DNA of 64,000 nt from Amaurobius ferox (lineage: Eukaryota > Arthropoda > Arachnida > Araneae > Amaurobiidae). The notes under the pieces are model-generated. The model saw only the letters and a program-made list of their open reading frames with translations, made no database searches and was not told the DNA's origin. Location: assembly GCA_951213105.1 (NCBI GenBank), contig OX578134.1:136747293-136811292 (forward strand). The letters are read 5' to 3'. Numbering within the stretch: position 1 is the first letter of the stretch; each line of letters begins with the position of its first letter. The position numbers were made by a program, and so were the translations under genes. This document shows, in pieces, positions 1 through 12,249 of the stretch.

Positions 1-1480
1 ATATCTAAACGCGCACAAACTTTGAAATTTTAAATAGCAACACCCAAGTTTGACAACATAGTTCGAAACTAGAGCAAAATTCAACCTGTGATACCAAATT
101 TTAAGTCATTTGGGTGAAGCGTTTCTGAGTTGTGAGTATGTAAAGTTTTGAGCTCCTAATGTTAAATTAGTTTCCAAGACTTCCATTCATATCTTCTGGA
201 ATAATTATCTGTTCACTCTGATTATTTGTATGACGTTACTACTAAACAACCCAATCACATTTACGTGATTTTTATTTTTGTGGAAATAATTGTTTCTATG
301 AAATATTAATTATGAAATCAGTAATCGAAAAAATATTAATGCAAACCTGGACATGTTTTAATAAAAATCGATTCACGCTTTTTATATGTTTATGTAAAAT
401 TCCAGGTGTTTACTTCCTCTAGTTCTTTCGAAATGTTTAAATAGTCAGCATCACGATAATTTTAGGGGTCATATATTAGTTTAAAAAATGACTAATTTGA
501 AAAAGTTATATAAATTGTAAGTTAATCTTTATTTAAGAAAACGGGTATTTATTTTTACCCAGTTTTAATAAAAACTTTGTATAAACAGTGTTATATAGAT
601 GCAACCTAATCAACGTAATTCTGCTACTGTATTGAAGGATGAAAACTAGTATTGTTATAAATGGGATATACTTATGTTACTGTCGATTAATAGTTCCGGA
701 GCTACTGCGAGTTGAAATCGCCCACAAAATGTGATAATTTATAATAAAAAATATTTATATAAAACAATAACAAATTATAAAATTATGTGATACTAAATAC
801 CAACAAGACTTCAAATAGTGATTGATAATGACGGATTGATACTTTTAAATTCGTCACCAAGTTCCAACGGAGTTGTTTTGTCGCGTCATCTGCAGAAATT
901 TGTTAGTCTCATAAATTGTTTTTGAACCAGCATTATAAAATGACATTTGAAAATAAACATTTCATTCTTCTTTATTTCTTCTTTCTTTTATTGATCCTGG
1001 CACAAATGCCCCATTAGTTTTTAAGCAGCGTACCCAGTACGGCTTTTTACCCCTAATAATCGTGCTCTATTTGAGGCTCACATAATCCTACCCATTACAG
1101 GCCCACTGCCTTAGTACTACACACACACACAAGGCAACACCACATCCAGCCATGAAAATGCTCACCCTCTCATGCAGGAATCAAACCTGGGACCCTTTGG
1201 CTGTGAGGTAAGCCATAATGCTGGAAGTCAAGAGGATAGTTCAATAATTTACAATAGTGCTGTGGTCAATCAACGAAACATCGCCCTTCAAATTGCGATT
1301 TACAATATGGAGCAGATCCCCGAAAATTGCACATTCCGGAATATTGAATATCATCGGATATAAAGAGAGAAACGCCGTGAAAATTTGAATTTTGACTAAC
1401 TTGGAGGTCTAGAACTTGTGGGTGACGTCAAAATTGGGTGTCGCCATTGAAAATTTCAAAGTTTGTGCGCGTTTAGATAT
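1..1480. mobile_element. Element bounded by ~54-bp terminal inverted repeats
   Basis: Positions 1-54 and the reverse complement of 1,427-1,480 match with about five differences. Both begin ATATCTAAACGCGCACAAAC and share an ACACCCAA block near the inner end. The left end may extend beyond the window. The interior holds a tRNA-like SINE fragment and AT-rich DNA, with no transposase. It is probably a non-autonomous DNA element; the superfamily is unknown. Confidence 0.6.
970..1215 (-). mobile_element. tRNA-derived SINE fragment
   Basis: On the minus strand near 1,190 there is a B-box-like GGTTTGATTCC preceded by GGGTCCCA. A body with a short (AC)n tract (1,121-1,132) extends towards 970. It sits inside the inverted-repeat element. 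Confidence 0.4.
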
Positions 1481-2204
1481 GAAGACGGCCCCTTATGCAA
1501 ATTTTACGCACATTAATTTGTAGAGGATGTAATTCCTAATCGAATGGTTTCATTCAATTTTCTCCACGATGAACGATGCTCGATAAACAGGTGGGGCGTT
1601 TTTTTTTCCGCGACTGTACCTACTTTTCTATGTTGTATTTTTCTTCAGTTTAGTTTCGTTGTTTATAATCGATAATTTTGTCGAGCCGAGTGCTAACTAA
1701 CTTTAATATTATTGGTGCAAAAATTTTATCATATTATCGTTTTACGGAAAAAGTTTTCCTTGAAATGTCTATTTCTCGGAGTCTGTTATAGGTAAAACTC
1801 AGATGATGACTGATTTGGATTTAGCATCAAATTCTGGTGGCGAATGGAAGTTTACGAAGGTTCCCTTCACTCTGTGTCCCATTCCAGAATTTCATACATT
1901 ATATTATAAAATTCAAAACCAAAGATACTTAACTTAATATAGCAATTTTCTAAGTTAGATATATGAGGATCATTATTTTATGACAAATTTTACTTATATA
2001 ACATATTTTTAACTTTAAGATGTTCGTATTTATTTATTTTTTATATACCGAAAATACAAAATTGTAATTTTTCAGATCCCATAAGCCGCTGTTTTTCTCT
2101 TAGTTTGAGACATAAAATACAAAACTACGCACAACCCTATATCTACACAAAATACACACTAACACAAATTTCATTCTATTTGGCCAAATCTAAGGATAAA
2201 AATA

Positions 2205-2480
2205 TTTATTTATTTTTTTTTACAATGGCAGAGAATTAGACTGACATTATACAGACAGAACAGAACTCGAAACATATAACGTAAAAAGTCAATATCTCAT
2301 CATTTGGCCTCTAGCGTTCCAATACTTCCCCACCTCAGAAGCTCCACGCAGCGCCAGAAATGGACAGGACCCGCACCTTCCGATGCGGGTCCTGTCCATT
2401 TCTTCATTTAACCCACAAAGTGGGCAATTTGGGCTGGAAAAAATTCCGCTTGGCTCGCCAAGCAATCGTGACCAATTTCG
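2205..2480 (-). mobile_element. SINE-tail relative containing a perfect hairpin
   Basis: The T-run and following ~110 bp (CAATGGCAGAG, ACATTATACAGACAGA, GAACTCGAAACATA, GAAAAGTCA-like) match the tail region of the SINE at 28,333. Beyond that the two differ, so this is a mosaic or a different subfamily. It contains the hairpin at 2,357-2,402. Confidence 0.45.
2357..2402. repeat. Perfect 19-bp stem, 8-nt loop hairpin
   Basis: GAAATGGACAGGACCCGCA (2,357-2,375) is followed by loop CCTTCCGA and the exact reverse complement (2,384-2,402). The stem is far more GC-rich than the surroundings. Confidence 0.95.
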
Positions 2481-2639
2481 AGTTAAAAATAAATTTAGTT
2501 AAGGATTTATGACTAGTGTTCCATTCATATTTTTTTCATGCCACTTCTCTCATAAAGAAAGGCAAGATCCCGTTTGTCTATATTTACAGGCTAAGCTTCT
2601 CTGGAGGGAACGACCGAATGTAGTTTAATTCTGTAGAGG

Positions 2640-2705
2640 TGTCTGTATTTACAGACGTATTTTTATATTTACAGACACATTTTTATATTTACAGAGAGAC
2701 ATATT
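2640..2705. repeat. Short tandem repeat TTTATATTTACAGA(C)
   Basis: Three near-identical ~21-bp copies of a TATTTTTATATTTACAGAC-like unit. Confidence 0.6.
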
Positions 2706-3099
2706 TCCAAAAGTGTCCAGGAGTCTTAAAACGCGTATCTTAGACATAGGAAATAGAAGCCAGGCCTTCTTAGTTCTGGTGTCCTACTTCTGAATGACAA
2801 CGCGACATCCCACACGACAACGATAACATCAGATCTTGTAGAGAGGTTCAGCTTAGAACGCCTGGACAACTCTTATGAAATGCATGCCCTTGTTTATTAA
2901 TTATTTCCTTTTCTAAATTTTATATTCGGCAATTTCATTGTTTCGATTCTAAAACTTGTTTTTAAATTTTATTCCAAATTGATAACGCGTCAATTTTGTA
3001 ATTCGGCTTCTTGAAGTTTTCCTGCCTATTTCGGCCAATTGTAATAAGAAGAAAGGGCATCATATGTAATACGTTCCCTCTGCCATGGGTTTGTATTAG

Positions 3100-3246
3100 A
3101 ATTGCAAACGGCATTTGTTAGGATTGCGCGACAAGCAACTGGAGCGCGATCGCTGCGGGCGGTTTCTCACTGTCATCGGAGAAGATGGGAGATCCGCGCT
3201 GACGTGGCAAGGGTACCAATACGTTGTATACACCGATTGGAGCTGA
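3100..3246 (+). other. GC-rich protein-like stretch, possible FLYWCH-like fragment
   Basis: Open from a possible acceptor (TTTGTATTAG ends at 3,099) to TGA at 3,244. The inner part reads RFLTVIGEDGRSALTWQGYQ followed by YVVYTDWS. The arrangement (R-F, then G, then L-x-x-x-GY-x-Y) recalls the first half of FLYWCH zinc-finger domains, which occur in host genes and in MULE-type transposases. The following Cys/His residues are missing and a stop comes soon after. GC content is well above the neighbourhood. A remnant or chance is possible. Confidence 0.25.
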
Positions 3247-5584
3247 TGGTGGCGTGATGATAGTAGAAGATAAGAAAGTATGACTCGAATCCTTTAAATT
3301 TACCTTTTAATTATTTGATGAGGAATTATCATGTTTCAAATCATATACATCAAGGAGTATTAGACATCGAAATTATTAACTATGATACTTGAAGTTACAC
3401 ATAGATTTCCAACATTACAGAGCAGTATTCGTTGAATACAACGGCGGATCCGATAGTGGTTTGCGCCGGTTAGACATCTCAGAATAATCAATCTATGATG
3501 AACAAATCTCGCGACTCTTCGAAATTACATTAAAAAGCGACTTAAACAATTTACTTCATTATTAATTTAATTTTAGAAACATCCATTTAAGAATACATTC
3601 TGTCCTTCGCCCGGCGGGCGAGAACACGTCCGACTGCCTTGGAATTACTTCGCCAACTGAGCTCTAATCACAATTTCCACGCCGAAGCGTCTTAGTATGA
3701 TTGCGCGCATTCATGACGAAAACGAAAGGAGTTCCAATGCTTTTCTATATGAAATGCAAATCCGCGGTAAATGTACAAGCACGCGGGAAAGTAACGATAT
3801 GCCAAGGTTTACCGAAACTGGCGGGAAAACATCAAGAAGCCGAATTACAGAATTGGCACGTTATCAATTTGGAATAAAATTTAAGAACACATTTTAGAAT
3901 AGAACCAAAAATGAAATTGTCGATTATAAAATTTAGAAAAGGAAATAATTAGTAAACAAGGGCATGAATTTCATAACACAACCAACCCGCTACAGTCTCG
4001 ACTTTGTGATCAAATGCTTCCACTTCTTCCCTGCTTTGAAGAAGGTGTTTAACACGATTACAACGATGTTGACGTGAAATACTACATTTGAAATATTATT
4101 TCTAAGCAGGGACCTTTATAAAAATGGATTGTTTAACCTGGTACAAAGGTAGGACAAGAACTTCAATGCCCGTAGACTACATTGGAAAACCAATATACTA
4201 TGATCTTCTCGTTCATAGTGCCATTTATTACCAGCATGGAATTTTTTTGGACTAGCAAAACTTATTTTTGAACTACCCCATGTAAAATGAAAAATATTAA
4301 AAGCATAGTCATCACCGTAAATAATTAAAATTTTATATATCACATATTCTCCCTTTTAATCTTTTCCCTTGGATATTATTTTAGAATCTTAGATGTTAAA
4401 ATTAACTGTCACTGACTTGCAGTGATATACCGCAGCATTCCTTTTAAGACGGCCAGGACTGAACATCAAAGTGAATATATCAGAATAAAAAATAAAGGAT
4501 GAGCGCCAAAATTACACGACGAAAATTCCATTTCGAAAGATGACAAAATTTTAATTAAAAGAAGCACCATTCATCTTGACAGGCATAGAAAAAGGTCATC
4601 TTTCATCTTACATTAGAATATTAGTTTGAAATTATATAAGTTCAAAATATGAGAGTTAAATTTTATATTCTACAATCGTTAATTTAATGGTTTTCCCAAA
4701 CTAGCTTCGTAGGGAAAATAAAGTTATTTTTATAAATATAAATTTCTTTTAATCACATTTTAGATTGCCTACGCTATATAATTATATAGAAAGATAGGTC
4801 AAAAATTCACATTAGTGTTTTTGAAGTTTATTCTTACATTTTGGCCCCTTGAATTGAAAATCAAATAATATCAACGTGGCGTCCTTAACGGTCTGTTTCT
4901 GTGAGTGCACTTGTGGGAAATGTAGCTACTCTTAACTCAAAAGGTTTGCGTCCAATTTTCTTAAATGAGGCTTTCTGAAAATTTCTTTATTACCCTGATG
5001 GTGGTTAAATTATGGTACAAAACGATGAAATATAAATTACCTATTTCTATCGAAATGCCCATAAAAATCGAAAAAAAAACTTTGTGTCAAGCGTGGGGTT
5101 AATTCCCATGACATTTTGCTAATTGTAACACGGTTGGGGAAAGGCTGTTCTAGATAGAGAAAAACTCGTCTGTGAAAGAAAAAAAAACATTTTTGATTTT
5201 TTTTTAAATATTTCAGTGAGTTGGCTTCAATGAAAAGGCGTCCAATCCACAAATGGAAAATGAAGTTAATGAAATATGAGTTAATACAATATATGTTTAT
5301 ATATTCGATTTCTATGTTATTTTATATGAAATAATTGAATATGAATATAAATCAAAAGAGGTAAAGGAATAAATATGGTGCATGCAGCACACTCTACACA
5401 ATCAAGTTCATTTCTAGACTCTCTTTGTCCCTTGGATCAACGTCTTTGACGGGTTCGCTCTCGACGCTCAGAGCACGTCAAAAGCTAAACCTAGAAGTTT
5501 TATCTTGCAAAAATGTTTTCATCTGTTAAATTTTCACCCCATTGTGTTACTCCCCCACTGGGTTCCGGTCTAAATTGGGTGGCA

Positions 5585-5662
5585 CTTCCCGACCGTCCAA
5601 ACAGTTACCTTACACCTTTCTGGTAGGTCGGACGGTCTGGGTTTCAACAACAACAACAACCC
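5585..5662. repeat. Family D: small foldback repeat with CAA tail
   Basis: CCCGACCGTCC at 5,589 pairs with GGACGGTCTGGG near 5,630-5,641, followed by (CAA)n. Related copies occur at 26,430-26,483, 41,644-41,688 and 61,729-61,783, all containing CCCAGACCGTCCGAC or its complement. It is a small dispersed repeat of unknown class. Confidence 0.55.
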
Positions 5663-6346
5663 CATTGTGTTACGTCATTAGTACGTTTACATACGTTATA
5701 TGCAAGGCTCATTCCTGGCTCTTAAAGCATTTAAAAAGCTGAAACTCGACACGCAGTTTCATCCCACGAAGCATATCCATCTGTAAAAAATTTTACGTCG
5801 CTACATTAAGTCGTTTTACGTCATATTTTACGGGTTTATTCTTGGATCCCAAACCACACGGAAAGCTGAAATCCGCCACAAAGTTCCATCTTGCCGAACA
5901 TATTTATCTATCATATTTTCACATCAATATATTACGTGGTTACGTCACTTATGTAGGTCATGACTATGATATGTTTCTGCCCTTTTCATGCATTTTCTTT
6001 GCGAGTGCAATTTCGTGATTCCTGGTTCTGATGATTCAAAACTTTTACAAAAGTTTCAACTTAAATTACGTAAAATATGATAATTAAAACTGTCTGCCTT
6101 CTCAATCTATGTACCGACTGTGACTAAAAAGCTGATTGACCAAACTTTACAAAATTAATTTTACAATGTTTATATTTGTCCTACCATACATTGTAATGTT
6201 ATGGTAAGGTGTTGAAATGGGGTCAGTTCTTGGAAAACAAATATTTGAGGCTTCTACATGTTTTTGATTAAGAATCCTAATAAAATTCTTGTAAATCTGT
6301 TCAAGCATTTAAAACAGTTTTCATAAATACAGCATTGAAAGGCTTA

Positions 6347-6544
6347 TCAAAATATTTTACGAAATACATTTTCTAGGAAATTCATTCCAGAATACATTAC
6401 CAAGATTTCGAAGGTCTCAACAGTAATCTTTGGAGCTAAAGTATATTTAGGGATCATGTGGTGGTTTATATCTAAAGGACATTTTATAAGTTCGTAAGTG
6501 TTTGTGTCAATAACATCTGTCTGATCCTCAAGAAATTGGGACAA
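6347..6544 (-). other. Possible exon with half of a CHHC-type zinc finger
   Basis: The minus-strand frame contains YELIKCPLDINHHMIP. The C-P-x(2)-x-N-H-x-x spacing resembles the first half of the CHHC zinc finger of U11-48K and GTSF1-like proteins (typically CPYD-x-NH). The second His and Cys are absent (KYTLAPKI follows). A possible acceptor (CCCAATTTCTTGAG) and donor (TTG|GTAATG) would bound an exon at ~6,393-6,526. It may be a decayed copy, or chance. Confidence 0.25.
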
Positions 6545-6749
6545 GCTTAATATGTGGCAAAAGAAATATTTGAACAGATAATAGGATACTTATATGTGAT
6601 ACCCTTTATATCATATTTATGTCTTTTTACTTCTCATACACAGTATAAAAAATGTATTGTTTTCAGGAAAATATTCGATTTCGAAATTTTAATGCCAATC
6701 TATGATTTAGAACCTCCTGAATACATTTTAACTTTTTTAGAGTGATGTC

Positions 6750-9700
6750 TGCCTATTTCTTGTGTACATAATGACTGCCACAAATATTAATGGATTTTTA
6801 CGAAACTTTTTATCTAGTTTTAGTATAAAAAAAGTCTAGAACTAGATAGAATTTTTTAAAATTCGAGTGAAAATTTCGAAAATTATTCGAAATTTTATAT
6901 TTTCTGAACTTGTCAGCATAGGACAAAATGCGGCATAATCATGCATAAAAGGAATTATTTGTGCATAAAAGGGATTATATATGCATAAAAGGGATTATTT
7001 GTGATTCATTGATCATGTAACGTAATATTTTCAATCATTGTAGTGAAAAACAATAACGATACAATCTTCTGTACGTGACGTCATTAGCCCCTTCGGGTGA
7101 GGGGAGGACTACATACTATCGTGGGAGTACATTGTCAACATTGATATCATACGAAAGATATTTTTAAGCTCTTTAAAATGAAGGATAACATGCTGTAATT
7201 ATAATCATTTAGCCTAATGATACGGATTTTTCAATATTTTTCTTGTAAAATTTTCAAGAAAAATTCACAAGCTACTTAAAAATGGATTCTGGCATAAAAA
7301 AGTCGAATAGAGCAACACCCCAGTCATTTTACTTATGTATTACAAATATTGCATTACAAGTATTGCATTACAAGTATCGCATTTTACATATAGATTCTAA
7401 AAATCTATATATAAAATTCTCCAATCACTTGTTTATATATATAATAGTAAATTCCAGAATTGAAGTTGATCCAAAACACCGGTGTTTGGAATTATTCTAA
7501 AAGCTTTTTTCATTCATATTAAATTACTATTAGTTATATTTCAATTTCCCTTTATCTTCGCCTTTTTGAAAAACAGGATTTTTCCTTAATGATTTTTAAT
7601 CCGTTGATTATATCTATATTTTTATAGGCAGAAAGTTTGTGAAGATTTCAAGCACTACAACAACTTCATGATACGGTATATAAAATCATTTAGATACCAA
7701 CAACAATCGAAATTGTTCAGATCCTTACACGTTAATAAAATGGGCAGCAAAATCGTCTTCTTGCTTCAAATTTCATAAAATAGGGATTGTAAAATATTTA
7801 AATTGAATAGAAATATAAGGAATTTGGGGACAGTTATTTGTTTTTCCAGGCTGGAAAAAACTATTTTCGTCATCGATTTTTGACCTACAGAAATTCATAA
7901 TTTGAAAGCTCAATTTTTTGCTTCCGTGTGGCAATTATCAAATTAATATTAGATTTATTTTTTTAAAAATACCAATATTGTTAAAATATATCACAAATAT
8001 ATATTATATATATCGATTATTAATTAAAATTATCTCATATATTGACAAAGCAAATTTATTCAGCAGACAATAGGTAAATAACAAATGTCGAAAAGCTTCG
8101 ATCTATAAAACAAACTGAATATATCCCTCAACTTTTGAAAGAATGTAGAGTGTTCGAAATAAAACAAATTTTCATTTCCATTCCATAAGGATATTCGTGA
8201 TTTCTGAAAAGTTTTTATCTTCAGATGATTCTCTCTAACACCAATTACAGCTAACTTTTTAGTAATTTTATTGTCAAACTGCATATTCTATTTATAAAGT
8301 ACTGTATTCTATCAAATTTCAAGAATGAAAGATAAATTTGACATTAGTAATCTAGCCAATATTTACTATTGAGTAATTTTTGAAATTTAGAACAATGCAA
8401 TGTGAAATTCTAAATACATCGATAACGGCTCATGCTACCATCTTACGAATAATCGCATTCGATTTCTCATCTGAAAATCGATAAGAAAAAAGCTTTGTTT
8501 GATTTTATCGAGTAAATTATTTTTTTCCGAAATTCCGTCGATGAGAAAATTAAAAAGCAGGTAGAAACTTCCCCCTATGGATAATATTAATATATGGTAT
8601 TGTATATAGGGGAAATTGATTATTTAAACTAAAATAAAGCGTATTAAACTAATATGCTATCAGATGTGTCAAATGCATAAAAGATTAATGTCATTTTTTC
8701 CAACAAGTCACACCCAATCGTGACGTCATCCTTTGTAGTAAACGAAACTTTTAGCACTTTTTGAGCTTTATATTATTTATTAAATTAGATTATATTCATT
8801 TTAAAATAAAATTTACAAGAAATATAAAGCTGTAAGCTTTTTCATGATATCTATTTCCAAGAAAACGAAGCAAAATCTGTCCATTGACATTATCCATTCA
8901 TTGGGATGATAGACTTGTTGCCAATTTGAAAATATAATGTTCTAAAAAATATTTATAAAACATGTAATAAGAATAACTTGGGTGTGAAATCTAAAAAATA
9001 TACACCTCTGTTTGTACTCTGATATTGATTGTGATAAAGGACCAGAGCATCACAGGTCACGATGCATATAAAAGTCTTGTAGAAACTCAACCTCTAGAAA
9101 TTCAGATTTTCATGTAGCTTAAATGCGTACCAAAAAAATTCTTACGGACATTGTTCTGCAGATTTTAGTGCATAAAAATTTTCTGATCGGGGATCAAAAT
9201 TTTCTTATCGGTATATCTAAATGAATATTTTTATATCACCCAAATTTCTTCCAAGTGTAAAAATCCACGTCTGAATTTGTTTGAATAGACTACAAACTAA
9301 AAGCGTCGGAAATATAAAGATGTTGAGATCGAAAGAAGAACCATTAAGACAGGACAGTAAGGGCCTATTCCTTTTCGATTCCTTTATATATTTTCACTAT
9401 GTTGTTTTATCTGATAAAAGTGCACTTTTTTCAGTGTACATGGATTCCCGAGAAGTTAACTCTTGTATACATTTTTAAATGTCATTTATCCAGTGTTTAA
9501 TTTTCTACATATAATTATCTGCTTTTTTATAAATATGACAAGATTTATAGTTACCGGAAAATTTATCAAAGTATAAAATTATTTAATATTTTATATAATC
9601 AAGTTTCCATTGTTTAAGAATGTTTTTTATTAAGGATATAAAAATGTGTTTTTTTTTTAGTTTTGGTTAACAAATTATTTTTCCAAACATATGTGTAAAG

Positions 9701-10235
9701 TTTTTTTTTTTCAAATATTTTTGTAAACATTTCTAAGATCTGTTGTAAACTTGAAATAATACTATCACGTAGTTGAATAGGATGCAATTGACCGATTTGT
9801 TTTAATGTATACTACTAGCGAAATGTGTAGTGTAGTTACTAAATGTGATATCCATACAATTAATAAAAGTTCTGAGTTTCAGAAGCCTTTTAAAGCATAA
9901 AAATTGAGGGTATTTTATCGTTTTATTAATATAGGAATTGCCTTATGTAAGACAATATTTCATCTCCGATCACAGTATGATGGCATTATTTTTAACGTGT
10001 TCAGGCATTTTAATCAAAAAATCCATCCTTAATGAAAATATTTTCAATAATCTGATCAGAAGAATAGCCAGCAGATGATTTCAGTACTTTAAGCGTGAGG
10101 CTGTTAATATGGTTATAAATGGAAGGGAAAACTATATAGAACCTTGAAAAATAAAATTAAAAAAATCGTCTGCTATAACTATAAATTAAAATTTCTCAAG
10201 ACGGTTAGTTATACACAAAGTTGATTTAGAAAATT
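6750..10235. other. AT-rich DNA, nothing assigned
   Basis: Apart from the short tandem repeat near 6,940, I see no gene, RNA or recognisable element. The ORFs present are short and AT-driven. Confidence 0.5.
6940..7004. repeat. Tandem repeat TGCATAAAAGGGATTAT
   Basis: Three ~23-bp copies, each containing GCATAAAAGG(G/A)ATTAT. Confidence 0.7.
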
Positions 10236-10236
10236 T

Positions 10237-10281
10237 AATATTATTATTATTATTATTATAATTATTATTATTATTATTATT
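10237..10281. repeat. (ATT)n microsatellite
   Basis: Two runs of ATT/TTA separated by TATAATTA. Confidence 0.9.
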
Positions 10282-10904
10282 TTGTACAGGATGGTATAAA
10301 AAATAATTTTGTGAGTCGAGCTTTTCTCGGATTACAGTTTGGATGAATATCCGAACAAACAATTATGAGATGTATAAATTTTTCGAACAAAATTCAAAGA
10401 TTTTATATTTTTATCATTACTTATAGGTCAAATTCCTCGTGTATGCGAATTTTCAAGTGTCTATCTCAAGCACTTTGGGCTGTATAATCCATCACTTACT
10501 TTGTCAGTCAGCTGTGTGATATATTTTTTAATGCCATTTACAAATCATTGTTCAAACTATTAGTTTACGCACAGACTACCTACTACAACCATTGTTCCTG
10601 GAATTATTATTTGCTTTAGATAATAATACAACTCAAATCTTAAATTTCAAACAATTTGAGTAATAATTAAGTGAAATAAATAAAATGTTTGACTAGTTCT
10701 CATTTCTCATCTAATATATCATCTGCACTTAAAATTTCACAGAGATACGTGCATTAGTTTTTAAATCACAAAGGCCGCACCTCACAGACAAACATGCACG
10801 CATTGACATTGAAGAATTTATTTTTCAAGAGTGTTCTAAAAACATAAGGTGTTAAACACCCCGAACAAAATATTAAGAAATGCGGTTTTATTGAATTTAA
10901 TAAT

Positions 10905-12200
10905 TGGTTACATCACCATGTGCCATGATCACCGCTTGGATCTTAAGTGGACATGCTGTACAAATAGGGCCGGATAGCATCAGCAGTGATGTTAACCCAT
11001 TCGTCCATCAATCTGGTCGTCCATTCTAGTGTCTGCGGTCTAGCGGTGTCTGCGTCAATTCTAGTGTCTGCGGGCTAGTGTCTGCGGACGTGCAACACTC
11101 CTCCTGACAGCACTTTCCAAAGCGTCCCACATTTTCTCGATGACGTTCAGGTCAGGCGAATTGGCGGGCCAAGTGAGGTGTGGGAGATCAACCTCATCTT
11201 TTGCGAACCAGTTCTAGACACATCTAGCGCGATGCATGGTACAATTGCCATCTTTGTAGACAGGTTCGGTGACAAGGCCTTCTCCACGCAGAAAGTCCAC
11301 ATAAGGGACGACGTGGTCATTCAAGATGGGAATATAATCCACAGCCTTCATCCGATTGTTGATCCGGTCGCCGAAATACAACCCCAAAACATCACACTCC
11401 CACACCTGAGTTGCACTTATCTCTGGAGACAGTCTGGATGATATGCCTTTCTGATCCCCCCGGTGACGTGGAAACGTAAGTCATTGGCATACAAGTAGAA
11501 GCGTGATTCATCTGACCGTACTACACGTTGCACGTACTACGTGTACAACGTACTACGTGTACAACGTACTACGTGTGCAACGCTACACGTACTACGTGTA
11601 CAACGTACTACACGTTGACCGTACTACAAGTCTGACCGTACTACAGTCATCCATAGTCCAGTGTCGACGTTCTTGAGCCCATTGGAGTCTCTTCTGTTTG
11701 GGGGCTGCTGTGATCCGAGGACGTCTCTGGAGTATACGACTGAATAATTCCATGCGATGCAGCTTCCGGAGCAGGGTGCGCTCAGAAATCGACGAACCCG
11801 GTCTAGCATTAACATATGCCACCAATTGGTCCCTGGTTTGGAAGCGATTAGCGGTAGCCATGTGCCTGACATGCCGACGATCTCACGGGGTTAGTATCAT
11901 TGCAACTCCGGGAACTATGTGTTCCGGACAAACGCCGTTGCTTGTGCACTATATTTACTGTAGATGCTGTCACACCCAAGAACGCTGCAATCACTGCAAC
12001 TTTCTGGCCGTATTCCAGGCCAAACACTATGCCCCCCCCCCTTTTGCCAGTCGGGGTCTCGTTTGCGGCCCATTTCCAACTTTATGAACGAAGCCTACTG
12101 ATCTCAAGGTTTCGCAACGCGTTCAAAGGTCCTCTACGACCTCCACCTCTGTTCTGTTCGCATACGCGAGGTGCACTGCAGAGACGTGCTCTTACAGTGT
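10905..12200 (-). pseudogene. Tc1-type transposase, frameshifted and interrupted
   Basis: Minus-strand fragments in order: a helix-turn-helix-side piece around 11,861-11,640 (RTLLRKLHRMELFSRI, then RLQWAQERRHWTMDD with the first catalytic Asp). A tandem repeat interrupts at 11,517-11,640. A central piece follows at 11,405-11,214 (VPYVDFLRGEGLVTEPVYKD), then a C-terminal piece with SPDLNVIEKMWDAL, which supplies the catalytic Glu of a DDE triad. The usual second-Asp motif is altered (DGNCTMHRA). Frames differ between pieces and stops intervene, so no active transposase can be made. The DNA-binding N-terminus is also broken into frames. Confidence 0.85.
11517..11640. repeat. Minisatellite ACGTACTACGTGTACA inside the transposase
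   Basis: About seven imperfect copies of a 14-17-bp unit rich in ACGTACTAC and GTGTACA, self-complementary (ACGT, GTAC). It expanded between conserved transposase segments. Confidence 0.85.
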
Positions 12201-12249
12201 AGACTCGCGGTAAATTCTGATTTCGTAATATTTTGTCCGCGGTGTTTAA

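Larger units (their letters stand above)
2480..6340. other. AT-rich DNA, no supported gene (apart from the 3.1-kb stretch)
   Basis: Short ORFs here (for example 3,697-3,897) show no recognisable motif. A somewhat GC-richer patch at 3,420-3,860 is noted but not assigned. A small inverted repeat with a CAA-repeat tail lies at 5,589-5,660. Confidence 0.5.

Noticed and set aside
11698..12202. Plus-strand ORFs of 129 and 100 codons
   Set aside because: Antisense shadows of the minus-strand Tc1 transposase.
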